A stretch of DNA of 64,000 bases, taken from NCBI RefSeq assembly GCF_022539315.1, contig NC_066326.1, forward strand, positions 18,492,601 through 18,556,600. Reading direction: 5' to 3'. The stretch comes from Serinus canaria (taxonomy: Eukaryota > Chordata > Aves > Passeriformes > Fringillidae). Shown here in pieces: positions 25,204-36,315 of this stretch. The translations under genes were made by a program, and so were the position numbers. How positions within the stretch are numbered: the first letter of the stretch is position 1; each line of letters opens with the position of its first letter. The notes under the pieces are model-generated. The model saw only the letters and a list, made by a program, of their open reading frames with translations. It was not told the origin of the DNA and ran no database searches.

Positions 25204-27450
25204 ATAACTGAGACCAAAAGCAAGGGTTAAAGCAGAAATGAAAAGTGAAAAACAAAACAAACCCAATTGAAATCAGAGAAACAAACAATCTGAATGCAAG
25301 CAGCCCAGTTTTGTTCAGTTTGCCATTGTTTCAGTGCTGCCCTGGACTGTGTTTTTTCTATGCAGTGTCAACTCTCCTGTCTGGTTGTTTCCTTGTTCCT
25401 GTCTGTGCGTGTAATGCTTTCCAACCTTCCTCTGTAACCTCGTGATTGCAGGGCTGCTGTCAACAGTGTACAAAGAATGTGCCTCTCTAGAGCCCAGTGC
25501 CATGTACACCCTGGATGGTTAGGCAGTATTTCTGGAGTGTTTGATATTGTTCAGTACAACCCCCCGAGGTGCAAGCCCCCCGTCCCTTGGCTTACTCTGT
25601 GAGTGTGTGCACACTGTACTCATAGCCTTTATTTTTCTGTGCGTGTGCATGACCAATAGCTAGGTGATCCAGATATATTTTTAAAGTCTAGATTAGGATT
25701 TGCTAGTGAGGCTTTTTATTTATAATTTTATAAAGTTTATTAACCTTTGAGTTTTACTTCTATGCGAGTGGAAGTCTGCTATTTTGGTGACTCCATAAAA
25801 AACAGTTCTTCCCAAGGAATATTTAAAATATCTTCTATTTTACATACTGGTATTCATATTTTTAGTAATTCTGCATTAAATTATTAGCTACAAAGCTATG
25901 TAAATGGGCCACCTATGTGCAATATCTCAGTGAAAGTGTGAGTATTTAATGTATCCTGTTTCAATTAAGTAGTTCCTTTTGTTGTCATTCTGAATTAGCA
26001 ATCTATGGAGATTTTTAATGAAAACTAATGCAAATACTTTCAAAAAATCTTATACTTACCTAAGATTTAAAGCCCAGGTTATTTGGTGAGAAGTACCTCA
26101 AGGACTGTTAAACTTCCTGTAAGAGCTCATTTCACTGCAAATACTGAGAAGTGAGGGGATGGCAGACCAAGGTACCTTTAACCAGCTGAGCACCCTGGGT
26201 TAGAAAATGCAAGGCAGAAAATGTCAGCGGTTTTCTTTACCAACTCAGGTCTCCTATTTTACACCTGCAAGCTTCCAGAGAGCTGTAAAGAAAATCCAGC
26301 CCCGACGTTATCCACATAGATAGGGTTTCTAAGAACTGCTTGACATCAAACATGCAAAAGGACTCGAGGTGCCTGACAACTGCTAGATTTTCTGTAGGAA
26401 AATTCTTTGTGATTTTTACACAAGCAGTGCTGAGAGAGCTCCACAGGCAGGCAGTTAATCTGTTGTGAGAAATCTAGCCTAGAATCACAAGCTGCACGCT
26501 GCTGGCATACCAGAAAGCTGAGTTGCAAGCAAGCCACAAAACTATAATTTTCATCTTGAATGTGTACAAAGATGAGTAGTGGCCATTAGTTTAGTGCAAA
26601 CAATTATGTTTAAAGGGAAAACAGCCCGATGTTCTACGTCTGTTTTCCCTACAAACACTGGAAAAAGTTATCAGTGAGTCTCATCATTCTTAGTGTTTCT
26701 TTTATTTGTACGAGCTGGCTGGTGAGATGAGAATTAAGGTATGCATTATTAGCTATTTAAATGTTTGTGGTAAGTGCTACTGTTTACTACCTATCAGTGA
26801 ATTACATGGATATTTTGCTTTAGTGATCAGCATTTGTCTGGGTCAGTGATCGTTCCAACGATGGCATTGGCTGTTTTGTTCTATGTCAAGGAATTTCCAC
26901 CTAGAAATCAGGTTCACAAATCCTTTCCTCCAGACACCCTAAAAGAGAACAAACCATACTGCCCTGGGGTGGAGAACCGAATCTGATGGCTGATTTTCCT
27001 TGCAAGCAGTTGGTATTTTTTGCATGGAGTAGTGCCAGTATTCCCAAGTGCTTTTCACAGGACATTTGTGTGCTCTGTGTGTGTGTGCGCGTGTGTGTGT
27101 GTGTGGAAGACCTGGGTGTCTCAGACAGGATTCCAGCCTGTTCCCTGGGAAGGATTCGCAGGGGCACACACAATTCCTACATCCCACAGCCAAGAAACAA
27201 GCCAAGATGTCTCTCTGCATGTCAGCATGCTTAGGTGCAATATTGTGGGTAACAGGGAACAGATGTTTTACAGTGTAGGCTTAATGTTCAGTTCTGTTGA
27301 GTTATTTTTGGTAAAAGTTTCTTTCATGATTGTTGCCTTTTGTACAACCCAGCTGCAAGAAAGTGAGCAAATGCTGGAAATGTGACAGCAGTATATCTTT
27401 TATGTGAAATCTCTTGTACAGCTTAATGTGCAATAAAAGAAAGTTATATC
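25204..27450 (+). other. SYN2: Synapsin IIb 3' UTR (inferred)
   Basis: Sequence after the IIb stop is AT-rich and free of recognisable transposons, unlike the neighbouring introns. That fits a long neuronal 3' UTR. It holds a TG run near 27077-27105. A good cleavage signal, AATAAA at 27432-27437, is followed by T/G-rich sequence near 27445-27490. A second AATAAA lies near 27623. The end point is inferred and alternative polyadenylation is possible. Confidence 0.6.
27432..27437 (+). promoter_or_regulatory. SYN2: Poly(A) signal for the IIb transcript
   Basis: A canonical AATAAA lies about 2.2 kb downstream of the IIb stop, with a T/G-rich stretch following. Use is not proven. Confidence 0.5.
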
Positions 27451-28865
27451 TGTCTTCAGTGTAAAGTTTCTGGCATTCAAGCCTGTACGTACAAGTGGGG
27501 GAAAGAAACCTTTCTGGTTTTCAATATTGAGTGAAAGGAGACTAATAAGAAAAGGCTCCTTATTAAGATGTTGCAAGACCATGTTATCACCTTCAAATAT
27601 TTCCTACAGAAGTGGTTCAAATTAATAAACAATGAAGGCACATTCCTTAACATTCAGTACGTGCTATTTATCTTTCTGCACCACAACACACTGCTACGAT
27701 TGTGCTAAAACTCACTGAGGCATCAGCACGTGCTGTCCTCACACACACACACACATACTGGAATTCATGTAGTAAGGGGAAAGTTAACTATAAAAACAAT
27801 TTAAAAACAACAACCAAAAAATAGTGTATTGCAGCAGTACATCTAGATATGACGGTTTGCTTTTAGAGATTTGAGCAGATTGAGTGTTTTACTTGCACTA
27901 AATATCTATGCAAGACTAAAAATTCCCAGAAGATCTAGCTCAGTTGTGTTCTGTGGCATTTACAGCAGCTCTTATCCTGAGTGAAGCATTGTACAAACAA
28001 ATACTCAGAATGTCATCCCATCCTTTCTCCCCTGAAGTCAGATGTCCTGAGTGCATTTTCATATGCCAGGGTTAAAATTCAGTTACAACAGCCCTCAGTC
28101 CAGAAAACCCCAGTCAGAGCTGGGAGCTGAGATAAAACAGCGAGCCCTGATGTCTGACACAGCATTCTTTCAGCCAGAAAGCAGAAAAACCCCACTGGAT
28201 GGTACTGTAGCATCTTTCAGCTGTGGGTTGTGCAGCCTGAGTCTCTCCTGCACGCTGTGGTTTCCCACATCACGCAGTAGTTTGCCAGTGAAGTGCCTTC
28301 CTGGTAAAGGATTTGTAGTGACTTTCTTGTGTTTCTTGTAATGTTCTTGACATATCTCACTAAGGGGTTAAGTAAGTTATGAAAATGCTTTCAACCAGCC
28401 AGAAAATGAGATTGTTTTACTGCTGTAAGAGTGAATCTAAGAGGAATATTACAGAAATGATTTTAAGACTTTGGAGGAAGAAAATATCTGCAGTAACTAC
28501 ACCGAAAATAGTGAATGTCTTGCTGAAGTAGATATTTCTACTGTGTTCGGTTACCTCACAGCCTCTCCTTGATTGGGCCAAAACTGTTCTGGGTGTAACT
28601 CCATTGATTTGGTTTGAAGTCAGGACCTGGGATAAATGGGGTGCTATTTGGCAGTTTTAAGGCTGATTCATGGGGGGCTCCCAGCAAGTTCCTCATGAGT
28701 GTGAGCAGTGCTCTTGCCTCCACGCGAGCACACGCCAGGAGGCTTTTGCCTCACAAGTAGAGCTAATCACGTTGGAAAGGATGATTTTAAAGTGTTGGAT
28801 ATGAAGTCTAAATAAGGCCTCTTTGCAACTATAACATTATGAAGTTTTTCTTGTACTGAACCTAG
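27451..28865 (+). other. SYN2: Rest of the SYN2 IIa intron
   Basis: For the IIa transcript the intron runs from 25136 to 28865 and therefore includes the IIb tail and its UTR. This part has a short CA run near 27738-27756 and no other repeat of note. The acceptor region before 28866 has a weak pyrimidine tract interrupted by GTACTGAAC, ending CCTAG. Confidence 0.8.
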
Positions 28866-29127
28866 GGGGCCCAGTGCAACCCCAAGGAATGCAATCCCAA
28901 AGCCAGGAGCCATTGCAGCCCCAGCGCGTGTTCCCCGCGGGGCAGGCAGCGAAGCCCGCAGCCTCGCAGCCCCAGCGCCCGCCCGGACCCACCACCCAGC
29001 AGCCTCGGCCCCAGGCCCAAGGTCCTCCCAGCTCCAGGTTATCAAAGGAAGCAGAGCCACAGCCACAGCCCCAGCCCGAGCCACAGCCTGCGCCACAGCA
29101 GAAGCCTCAGTCGCATCCGCAGCTTAA
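28866..29127 (+). CDS. SYN2: Synapsin IIa exon, domain H (probably exon 12)
   Basis: This 262-bp exon is spliced in at phase 1 (its first two bases complete Gly) and leaves two bases, AA, for the next exon. It reads GGPVQPQGMQSQSQEPLQPQ, continues Pro/Gln-rich through APQRP-like SQPQRPPGPTTQQ, then a PQPQPQPEPQP run, and ends QKPQSHPQL. The GGP-QPQGMQ opening and the QKPQ-HPQLNKSQS junction match mammalian synapsin IIa. The Ser run I recall from human domain H is absent and is replaced by Pro/Gln repeats. The exon is much more GC- and CpG-rich than its flanks. Disordered sequence of this kind binds SH3 domains in synapsins (family knowledge). The donor AA|GTAAGA is strong. Confidence 0.94.
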
Positions 29128-29231
29128 GTAAGAGTCGCTTTATCCGGTCTTCTTCTCTCCTCATGCACAGGTTCTGTCTGACTGGGGTTGGGGGGCTGCT
29201 CCCACAGCCAGGGGGAAAATGAACGTGTTGT

Positions 29232-30010
29232 TCCAAGTTTAAAACGAGCTCAAAAAACAGGCCCTGCTAATGGAGTCAAATGAGCCGCTAGCATTAGTTC
29301 TAGTCCCAAGTTTAAAACGAGGTTTTCGTCCCTGGTAATGGAGTAAATTAAGCTAGCTTTAGTTCTAGTCCCAAGTTTAAAATGAGTTTTTAGTCCCTGG
29401 TAATGGAGTAAAGTAAGCCTTTAGTGCTAGTCCTAATCCCAAATTTAAAACAAGGCTAAATAGTTAAAGAATCTAATCCCTGGTAATGGAGTAAACTAAG
29501 CTGCTAGCATTAGTTCTAGCCCCAAGTTTAAAATGAGGTTAAATAGCTCAAAAAACAGTCCCTGGTAATGGTGTAAAGCAAGCTGCTCACATCAGTGCTA
29601 GTCCCACGTTTAAAACGAGGTTAAATAGCTCAAAAAACTTAATCTCTGGTCATAAAGTAAGCTGCTCACATCAGTTCTAGTTCCAAGTTTAAAACAAAGT
29701 TAAATGGCTCAAAAAACAGCTCCTGGTAATAAAGGAAGCCACTAGCATTAGTTCTAGTCCCAAGTTTAAAATGAGGTTAAACAGTTCAAAATCTTAGTCC
29801 CTGGTAATGGAGTAAAGTAAGCTGCTAGCATCAGTTCTAGTCCCAAGTTTAAAATGATGTTAAATAGTCCAAACTCTTAGTCCCTGGTAATGGAGTAAAG
29901 TAAGCTGCTAGCATCAGTTCTAGTCCCACGTTTAAAATGAGGTTAAATAGCTCAAAAGACTTAATCTCCGGTAATGGAGTAAAGCTAGCTGCTAGCATTA
30001 ATTCTGTTCT
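29232..30010. repeat. Tandem array of about ten 60-90 bp units
   Basis: Each unit carries CCAAGTTTAAAA, usually GAGGTTAAATAGCTCAAAA, then CCTGGTAATGGAGTAAAG and GCTGCTAGCATTAGTTCTAG. The first block starts near 29232, with others near 29309, 29369, 29440, 29522, 29603, 29690, 29758, 29845 and 29925. Shorter copies on the left lack the middle AAATAGCTC segment. Divergence among copies is moderate. Confidence 0.88.
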
Positions 30011-30342
30011 GAGCACCGTGCAAAATTCCATCTGCCCATTGTGCAATTTCTGCCCTGGCCAGGTCTGAATACCCATCATCTTTCTAGTCTTTGTTTCCTC
30101 CTTTTGGTGCCACTGAGTCACGGGCTGGGTGTGCTGTCAGCCTGCCCTCCCAGAGGAAGTCTTATCTGCTTCAACTTTTAACCTTGCAGTCACTGAGACA
30201 ACAGATTCCGTTTCCAAAGGCACAGTCCAGGCTGGGTCATGTTGGACAGTGGCTGCCAGATTGGTTCTCTCTGCTGCCCGTGGCTGTGCAGAGGCACTGC
30301 CCAAGTGCTCAAGCCCTGCCCAGAAAAGGCTGCACAAAACTC

Positions 30343-30376
30343 AAAAAAGAAAAAAAAAGAAAAAAAAAAAAAAAAG
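30343..30376. repeat. A-rich run
   Basis: A tract of A with scattered G, about 34 bp, within the last SYN2 intron. It could be a decayed retroposon tail, but the sequence to its left was not recognised. Confidence 0.8.
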
Positions 30377-32190
30377 GTGGCTGTCCCAGTTCTGGAAGGT
30401 TCCTTACTGATTTACCTGGACCCAGTAAGGAATATGGAGAACTCCCCCCTCAGAGCTCAAACCCAGCCAGCAGAAACCCCAGGGAGCACCAGCAGAGCTT
30501 TGCTGTTTTCCAGCCCAGCAGCCCTGACACAACCACTGCCAGGAGACTCAGACACATCCCCTCAGTCTGGGATGTACAAAGACCTGCACGGAGTCTTTCT
30601 TTCCTCCAGGAACACAGATCCCCTTGTTCCACCCACTCCTGAGCTAACACCAGTGGGAAACAACCCCGGGTTCTCCCTGAGCCCAGCTCAGTGCCAGAGA
30701 CATGCTGGATGACAGTGTTGTGCAAAGAGGACAGTATTTCCCTGGCCTCCCTGGCACGATGTATTTCTTTATTCTGTTTTATGATCATAAACCTCAAATT
30801 GAATCCTCCACCATTTCAGGTGATAGAGAATAGAGAGGTGGATTTTTTTAAGCAAGATGGAAATCAGTTTATAGTTTGAAACTTAACTTCTGAGGTTGAA
30901 GAAAAGCAGCTAAGAGCAGTTACAGAAGGGCTCTGCCACATGCTGCTTTCCAGCTTTCTCCCCTAACCTCTTTTTACATCTAGGTTCATTTTCCTCTTCT
31001 CCAAATGGAAGAGTCTCTCTTTAAAATAAAATAACAAAGGAGAAATGAAAGTTTTTAAGATGCAAGCTGTAATAAGAGCAGCTTTCTAACTTTCAGAAGC
31101 AGTTTTAGGTCCACACCAAGGCTCAGATCTCCTGCCTGTAGGATTAACTCTATTTGCATGTGTATGCTTTGTATTCACCCACATGCTGTTGCCTAACCTG
31201 TATGTACATGTTATTAATCTGTGAATAAATATTTAATTAGGCTACTTATTGTGTTACTAATCAAGTCAAGTGCTGCTTCCCACCCTCCCTCTTTCAGTGA
31301 GTACAAACAAACATTTATCAGTCTATTCTCATTAGCACAACTATAATTTATGAAAAACCTAAAACGCCTGCAGCACTGTTTGCTGTACATTATTAGTTTA
31401 GAAGGAGAGGAGCTGCAAACCATGAGGAGTCTGAGACAATCTGAATAAGGAAAGTGCTTCAGTTTTACCAGAGCCAAAACTGCAATCTGTTGTACTGAGA
31501 TAAAAATGAAATCAGGCAACTTGTTTTACCCATGTAAGGATGTCTTTGTAAAAAGCTGATAACTCATTAATGTCTTCTATTTCAACTCAAGCCTCTTTTT
31601 TAGATGTTATTTTATCTGACAAGTCATGAGTTAAAGTTTTAGACTATAGCTATTTTCCTCCTCGTTTTCCTTGTAATGTTTTTCATGCTTATAGGAACTT
31701 ACACAGGAGTCACATAACAGCACTAAGAATGGAGCAGCATTGCCAGGCACTGCCTATAGAAAAGAAAAAATATATCTGATTTGGGGGGGTTTCTTCAAAG
31801 ATATAAAATGCTTTTAAGCCTCTGTTAAGGCTCTAATGTTCCATACATCTAAACAGAGGGAGAGCACATTACAGTTAAAGATTCAAGCTCTTGTAAAATA
31901 CCTGATTTTTCTCTGTGCACAACCATTTGCAGCCTCACCAAAACACAACTATTTATCAGTCCTGTTGGGCTGGGATTTGGATTTAGTAGCCAGGCCCACA
32001 TTTTCCTCAAGACTCTAATTTGCACCATCCAATTCAGAGCTGTAGAAAGAAAAGAAAGCACCGGTGTGCTCCTTGAAGGAAATGTTATCCTCAAGCCTTA
32101 CTCTCAAGTCAGAGGTGCAGAATTGCGTGGGACACAACAAAAATGGGTGAAAGCCAATTTTTGTCCAGCCTCAGGGACAAATCTGTTTGA

Positions 32191-32301
32191 GCTTCTCCAA
32201 GGGGTGGTGGTTGCACTTGGTGTGTACCCAGTTATCCCGTGGGATGCTGTGGAGGGAATTGCAGTGGGAATTAGGGTGTCTCTGGGGGCTCATCTCTGTG
32301 A
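32191..32301 (+). repeat. 111-bp dispersed repeat, copy 1
   Basis: From GCTTCTCCAAGG to CATCTCTGTGA this segment matches 35081-35191 at roughly nine bases in ten, in the same orientation. I do not recognise the family. It lies in the last intron, close to the final acceptor. Confidence 0.85.
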
Positions 32302-32396
32302 TTTCCTCTGAATTTCCCCTCTTCTGATCCAAGAGCTGGGGGTAGAGGCTGGGGGACAGCGTGACCATGCAGAATTGTTGTGTTTGTGTCTTGCAG

Positions 32397-32532
32397 CAAG
32401 TCTCAGTCCTTGACCAACGCCTTCAGCTTCACAGAGTCCTCCTTCTTCAGGTCGTCCGTGAACGAGGACGAGGCCAAAGCTGAGACCATCCGGAACCTGA
32501 GGAAATCCTTTGCCAGCCTGTTCTCTGATTAG
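32397..32532 (+). CDS. SYN2: Synapsin IIa last exon, domain E (probably exon 13)
   Basis: The first base completes an Asn codon with the preceding exon. The exon then reads KSQSLTNAFSFTESSFFRSS, followed by VNEDEAKAETIRNLRKSFA and SLFSD with a TAG stop at 32530-32532. This is domain E, the conserved C-terminal segment of all synapsin a isoforms, needed for synaptic targeting and vesicle clustering (family knowledge). The SESSFFRSS-type sequence is specific to SYN2; SYN1 and SYN3 differ here. KAETIRNLRKSFASLFSD is the amphipathic end shared by the family. The acceptor is TCTTGCAG ending at 32396. The reading frame is intact. Confidence 0.97.
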
Positions 32533-33270
32533 CCAGCTTCGTGTAGAGTCTGAATGTCCCATAGGTTTTGTTCTCCCTGTGCCAGCACCCTTCTCTACTG
32601 TGCTCACTGTTGTACCAAGCAATATGTCCAACCTACAGAAACACAAATCAATAGCAGGAGGACTTTGGTGGGGGAGATGCCATGCGGGAACACGTGGAAA
32701 GCTCTGGAAAGAAGGAAGGGTTCCATTGCTCCCACAGAATGTCAGATCCCAAGGTCCTTATCCATTGTAATTTTGTGGCCTTACTGTGACTGAAGTATAT
32801 AACCCTATTTGAGACTCCTTTGTAGAATTGTGTTGATAAAGCATTGGGGCAGGGGCTCCTCCTCGCTCTGTCCACCCCCAATGCACTGCAATGCATGTGT
32901 ATTTCGTGTGTAAATGTTTTGTACTGCAGAGGTATAGTCTTGACTTGTTCTTGCCTCCCAGACTCAGGAGGCCATTCACACTGACATCCTTGTCGAGCCA
33001 CATAAATAATGTGAGAAATTGAAGCAGTTTCTTCCTCCTCATCCAATCCCTCCATCAGCTGGTTGTGGACTTCTGATGTATTGCTGGGAGTTATCAGTAC
33101 ACTAAATGTCATAAATAGAGTGTAAATGTACTACTGTATCTCCATATGTCTATTTAAAGAATTTATTTCCAGACTGTAACCATAACTGGGTTTAGTTGCA
33201 AAGAATATGCATGATGTTACCCTTATTTTTGTGAACACCTTCTAATAAATGTAAAGTCCCATGCCTGATT
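32533..33270 (+). other. SYN2: Synapsin IIa 3' UTR (inferred)
   Basis: Unique sequence after the IIa stop runs to an AATAAA at 33244-33249, followed by an A-run and T/G-rich sequence. Another AATAAA occurs at 33392-33397, so the UTR may extend about 150 bp further. Extent is inferred from the signals only. Confidence 0.6.
33244..33249 (+). promoter_or_regulatory. SYN2: Poly(A) signal for the IIa transcript
   Basis: AATAAA about 710 bp after the stop, with TGTCTTCTACAAAGCTTGTTT downstream as a plausible G/T-rich element. A second candidate follows at 33392. Confidence 0.55.
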
Positions 33271-35080
33271 TAAAAAAAATGTCTTCTACAAAGCTTGTTT
33301 AGCCATCAATATATATTGTCTATTTTGACTGATATCAAGAGGGTAGCTTTATGATTATAAAATATTTGGACACAAACTACAGCTGTAAGAAAATAAACTA
33401 TCACAATGAATTCCTTTGTTGAATCAGCATTATAAAAAAAAAAACCTTACACATTATAGGAATCACATCTACATTTTCTACTGACTGGTATGGTTTAAAA
33501 GATTTTTTTCTGACTCGTGCAAATTGATCCCAGACTTTGAGGCAGTAGCAGCAGATTTTAACAAAAGTTATCTGAGTCAAACTGAAGAAGCTCGTTAGTA
33601 ATCTCCAGACTACCCATTTCCAACTGATTTTCATGTCATTCTGAATTTCTTATCATGAATTACATGCAGTCCTTGCCAGGAACCAGTGCTATCAGAGAAG
33701 AGAAGAAAAAAATAACTTAATAATATTAACAGGGAGAGGAGATTAATGAGGGAGAGAAAGAGAACACCGTGGTGACTTAAAACCCCCCTTGGATTCGTGG
33801 AGGGTTTGTAGGGACACCTCTGTTTGCCTCAGAAATGTCAGCCCCTGGAGATGTGGGAGCTGGTGGAGCCTGGGTAAATCAGGAGCACCTTTTGCTGACA
33901 CAAACCCTTTCAGCAGTCAGGGCTGCTCTGGGTGCAGGGAGGTTGGCAGTGAGAGTAGAAAGTTCAAAGTGCAGAGGAGCCAGGGCTGAGCTCCCACAGG
34001 AGCACCTGGTGGCTCTGGAGTGCTGGCTCAGTGAGCTCAGCACTCACCCTGCTGGAAAATGGGCAGCCCCAGCTCTGCCAGGAGGCACAACTGGCCCTTG
34101 TGGGACTGACCACAGCAGCTGGGACCAGGGTGAACAGCCCTGCTAGAGGCAGGCCAGGATGGGTTTCTGGGTGAGTTTGCACTGCAGCAATAGAAACGTT
34201 GGCTCACAGCCCCCTGTGAGGTGGAATCGCAGCCTCCATCTCTGGAGCAGCCCTTGGAGAAGCTCTCTGACTGACAATTCTCTTTTCTTGCAGGAGGAAG
34301 GCACTGTGGACAGAAGGCTGTAGCTTAGCTGATGAATTCTGTGGCCTAGCAGAACTTTTTTTATTAGTCATTAGTTCATAAATATCAGCTAGACTTTGAT
34401 TTCTTTTTAAGCTTTGTCCCCTTCCTGCCCCCCACTGGATTGAAGCACTCTCCACGAGGCTGCAACAACAACCTTGAGCACTTGGAGAGCCTTTCATGTC
34501 TGAGAAGCACTTTACTTCTAGATTAGAGAGATTAATCAAAGTTGCTAACGCAAATTAATTACTGCTACAGAGAAAGCATAGTAATTATGCATAGTTTGGC
34601 ACGGTCCATGATTAGTGCATGCCTGGTTTCAGCAGTATTTAGTACAATATGAATTACAGGTACTTCATTAGCCCAGGCCCCAGATTTCGACTCGAGGCAA
34701 AGTTTCTTGCTCATATAAAAATTCCCTCCCACCTCTTCCTGGGAGAAAACGGGTTTCACTACAGCCTTTGTTTTACCATCTGGAAGACAAAAAAGAAAGA
34801 AAGGGGAGGGGAGGAAAAAAAAAAAAAAAGGAAAAAAAAAAAAAAAAGCCAGGGAGGGGATGATGCAATCCAAGGTGGCTGGTGCTTCCTCCCACACAGA
34901 GCTCGCTGCCTGCCCCAGTGCCAGCCTGCCAGGAGTGTCACCCACAAGCTGCTGCACGCTCCCCTCCCCGGGCTCTGCCTCTTGGCCAAGGCATTTCCAT
35001 CTGGAGCACACCTCCAGAGCAGAGCCAGGGCAGAAAAAGAGTTTTTGTGGGGGGCTGCTGGAGCTTGGGTTGTCTGCTTG
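33271..35080. other. Intergenic DNA just downstream of SYN2, possible conserved non-coding element
   Basis: No coding exon was found. The part from about 34320 to 34640 is AT-rich with several TAATTA/ATTA-type cores, including AAATTAATTACTGC near 34551 and GTAATTATGCATAG near 34580. It is free of repeats, the kind of texture seen in vertebrate non-coding enhancers. Conservation cannot be judged from one sequence. A purine-rich run follows at 34786-34846. Confidence 0.4.
34786..34846. repeat. Purine-rich A/G tract
   Basis: About 60 bp made only of A and G on the + strand, including two A runs of 15 each and GGGGAGGGGAGG. It is likely to be length-variable. Confidence 0.9.
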
Positions 35081-35191
35081 GCTTCTCCAAGGGTTGTGGT
35101 TGTACTTGGTGTGCACCCAGTTATCCCGAGGGATGCTGTGGAGGGAGTTGCAGTGGGAATTTGGGTGGCTGTGGGGGTTCATCTCTGTGAG
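35081..35191 (+). repeat. 111-bp dispersed repeat, copy 2
   Basis: Second copy of the segment at 32191-32301, in the same orientation and 2.9 kb away. Differences are mostly single substitutions plus one small indel. Both copies are open in one frame on each strand, but the substitutions are not concentrated at third positions, so coding is unlikely. Confidence 0.85.
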
Positions 35192-35902
35192 CCCCAGCCT
35201 GGGAGCCCTGCTCTGCTCTTCACTCACACTTTGCCATGCCCAGGCAGCTCACAGTGCCACAGGTTTCTATGCACAGCCCCCCATCTTTGCTCATCTTTCA
35301 CTTAAAAATCAGGAAAAAGCGGCAAGGTAAATAAAGCTACAGGAGCTGCTAATCAAGGGTAGTCTTGAGACTGAGATGGAGCCGTTCTCTGGCCATTCGG
35401 CCTGAAGCCAATTCCAAATGCTAAAGCAGATTTCAAGAGATTGTAATTATGGTCAAAGTGACTAATCCAGCTTTGAAACAACCACTAACTCTCCAGTAAA
35501 AATTAGTCAAAATAGCAGTGAGGTACTTTGTAAACACTGTGTGTACTTTGCATGCTTCCTACCTTACAAAAACAAAGCCCCTTGTGGAGCCAGGGCTGGC
35601 TCAGGGAAGGAATCACGTACAGGATCCTGTCATGGAGTTGGGGCAGGATCTGCAGCTCTCTGGGCACTCCTGCTGCCCTTTGGCTGAACACCACAAATAA
35701 ATTTCCTCTTGTCCACCAGCAGCATCTTGCAGCAGGGCTGGATGTGTCAGAAAGCAGGGTCCATCCAGGGGGCTGAGCTGGGAGATGGGCTAGGCCTGGG
35801 CTGGATGGCCAGGGCGCCCCAAGGACACAGCTTGGCAATGCTTGGGCCTGAGCTCCCTGTTCTGGCTGCACACCCAGCTGGGCATCCCTTGTGCCCACAA
35901 TC
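35192..35902. other. Intergenic, no feature found
   Basis: Unique-looking sequence between the 111-bp repeat and the 27-bp minisatellite. It includes an AT-rich patch at 35420-35520. No exon, RNA gene or transposon was recognised. Confidence 0.6.
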
Positions 35903-36294
35903 CCAGGATCCTGAGCTGCAGGGACCCACAGGATCATTGCTGCAGGGACATTGCACAGGATCATTGCTGCAGGGACATTGCACAGGATCATTGCTGCAGG
36001 GACATTGCACAGGATCATTGCTGCAGGGACATTGCACAGGATCATTGCTGCAGGGACATTGCACAGGATCATTGCTGCAGGGACCCACAGGATCATTGCT
36101 GCAGGGACATTGCACAGGACCATTGCTGCAGGGACATTGCACAGGATCATTGCAGCAGGGACATTGTGCAGGACCATTGCTGCAGGGACATTGCACAGGA
36201 TCATTGCTGCAGGGACATTGCACAGGATCATTGCTGCAGGGACATTGCACAGGATCATTGCTGCAGGGACATTGCACGGGATCATTGCTGCAGC
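35903..36294. repeat. 27-bp minisatellite, about 14 copies
   Basis: The unit contains ACAGGATCATTGCTGCAGGG followed by ACATTGC. Most copies are 27 bp and near identical; two are 24 bp through loss of three bases. Because 27 and 24 are multiples of three and the unit has no stops, five frames stay open across it, giving 9-residue protein repeats. These are artefacts. High copy identity suggests recent expansion. Confidence 0.93.
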
Positions 36295-36315
36295 CCCTGC
36301 AGCCGGCACAGGGCC

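Larger units (their letters stand above)
29128..32396 (+). other. SYN2: Last SYN2 intron
   Basis: A 3.3 kb intron with donor GTAAGA and acceptor TCTTGCAG. A ten-copy tandem array (29232-30010) starts only about 105 bp after the donor. An A-rich run lies at 30343-30376. A 111-bp dispersed repeat copy (32191-32301) ends 95 bp before the last exon. The remaining sequence has no recognisable gene. Confidence 0.9.
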
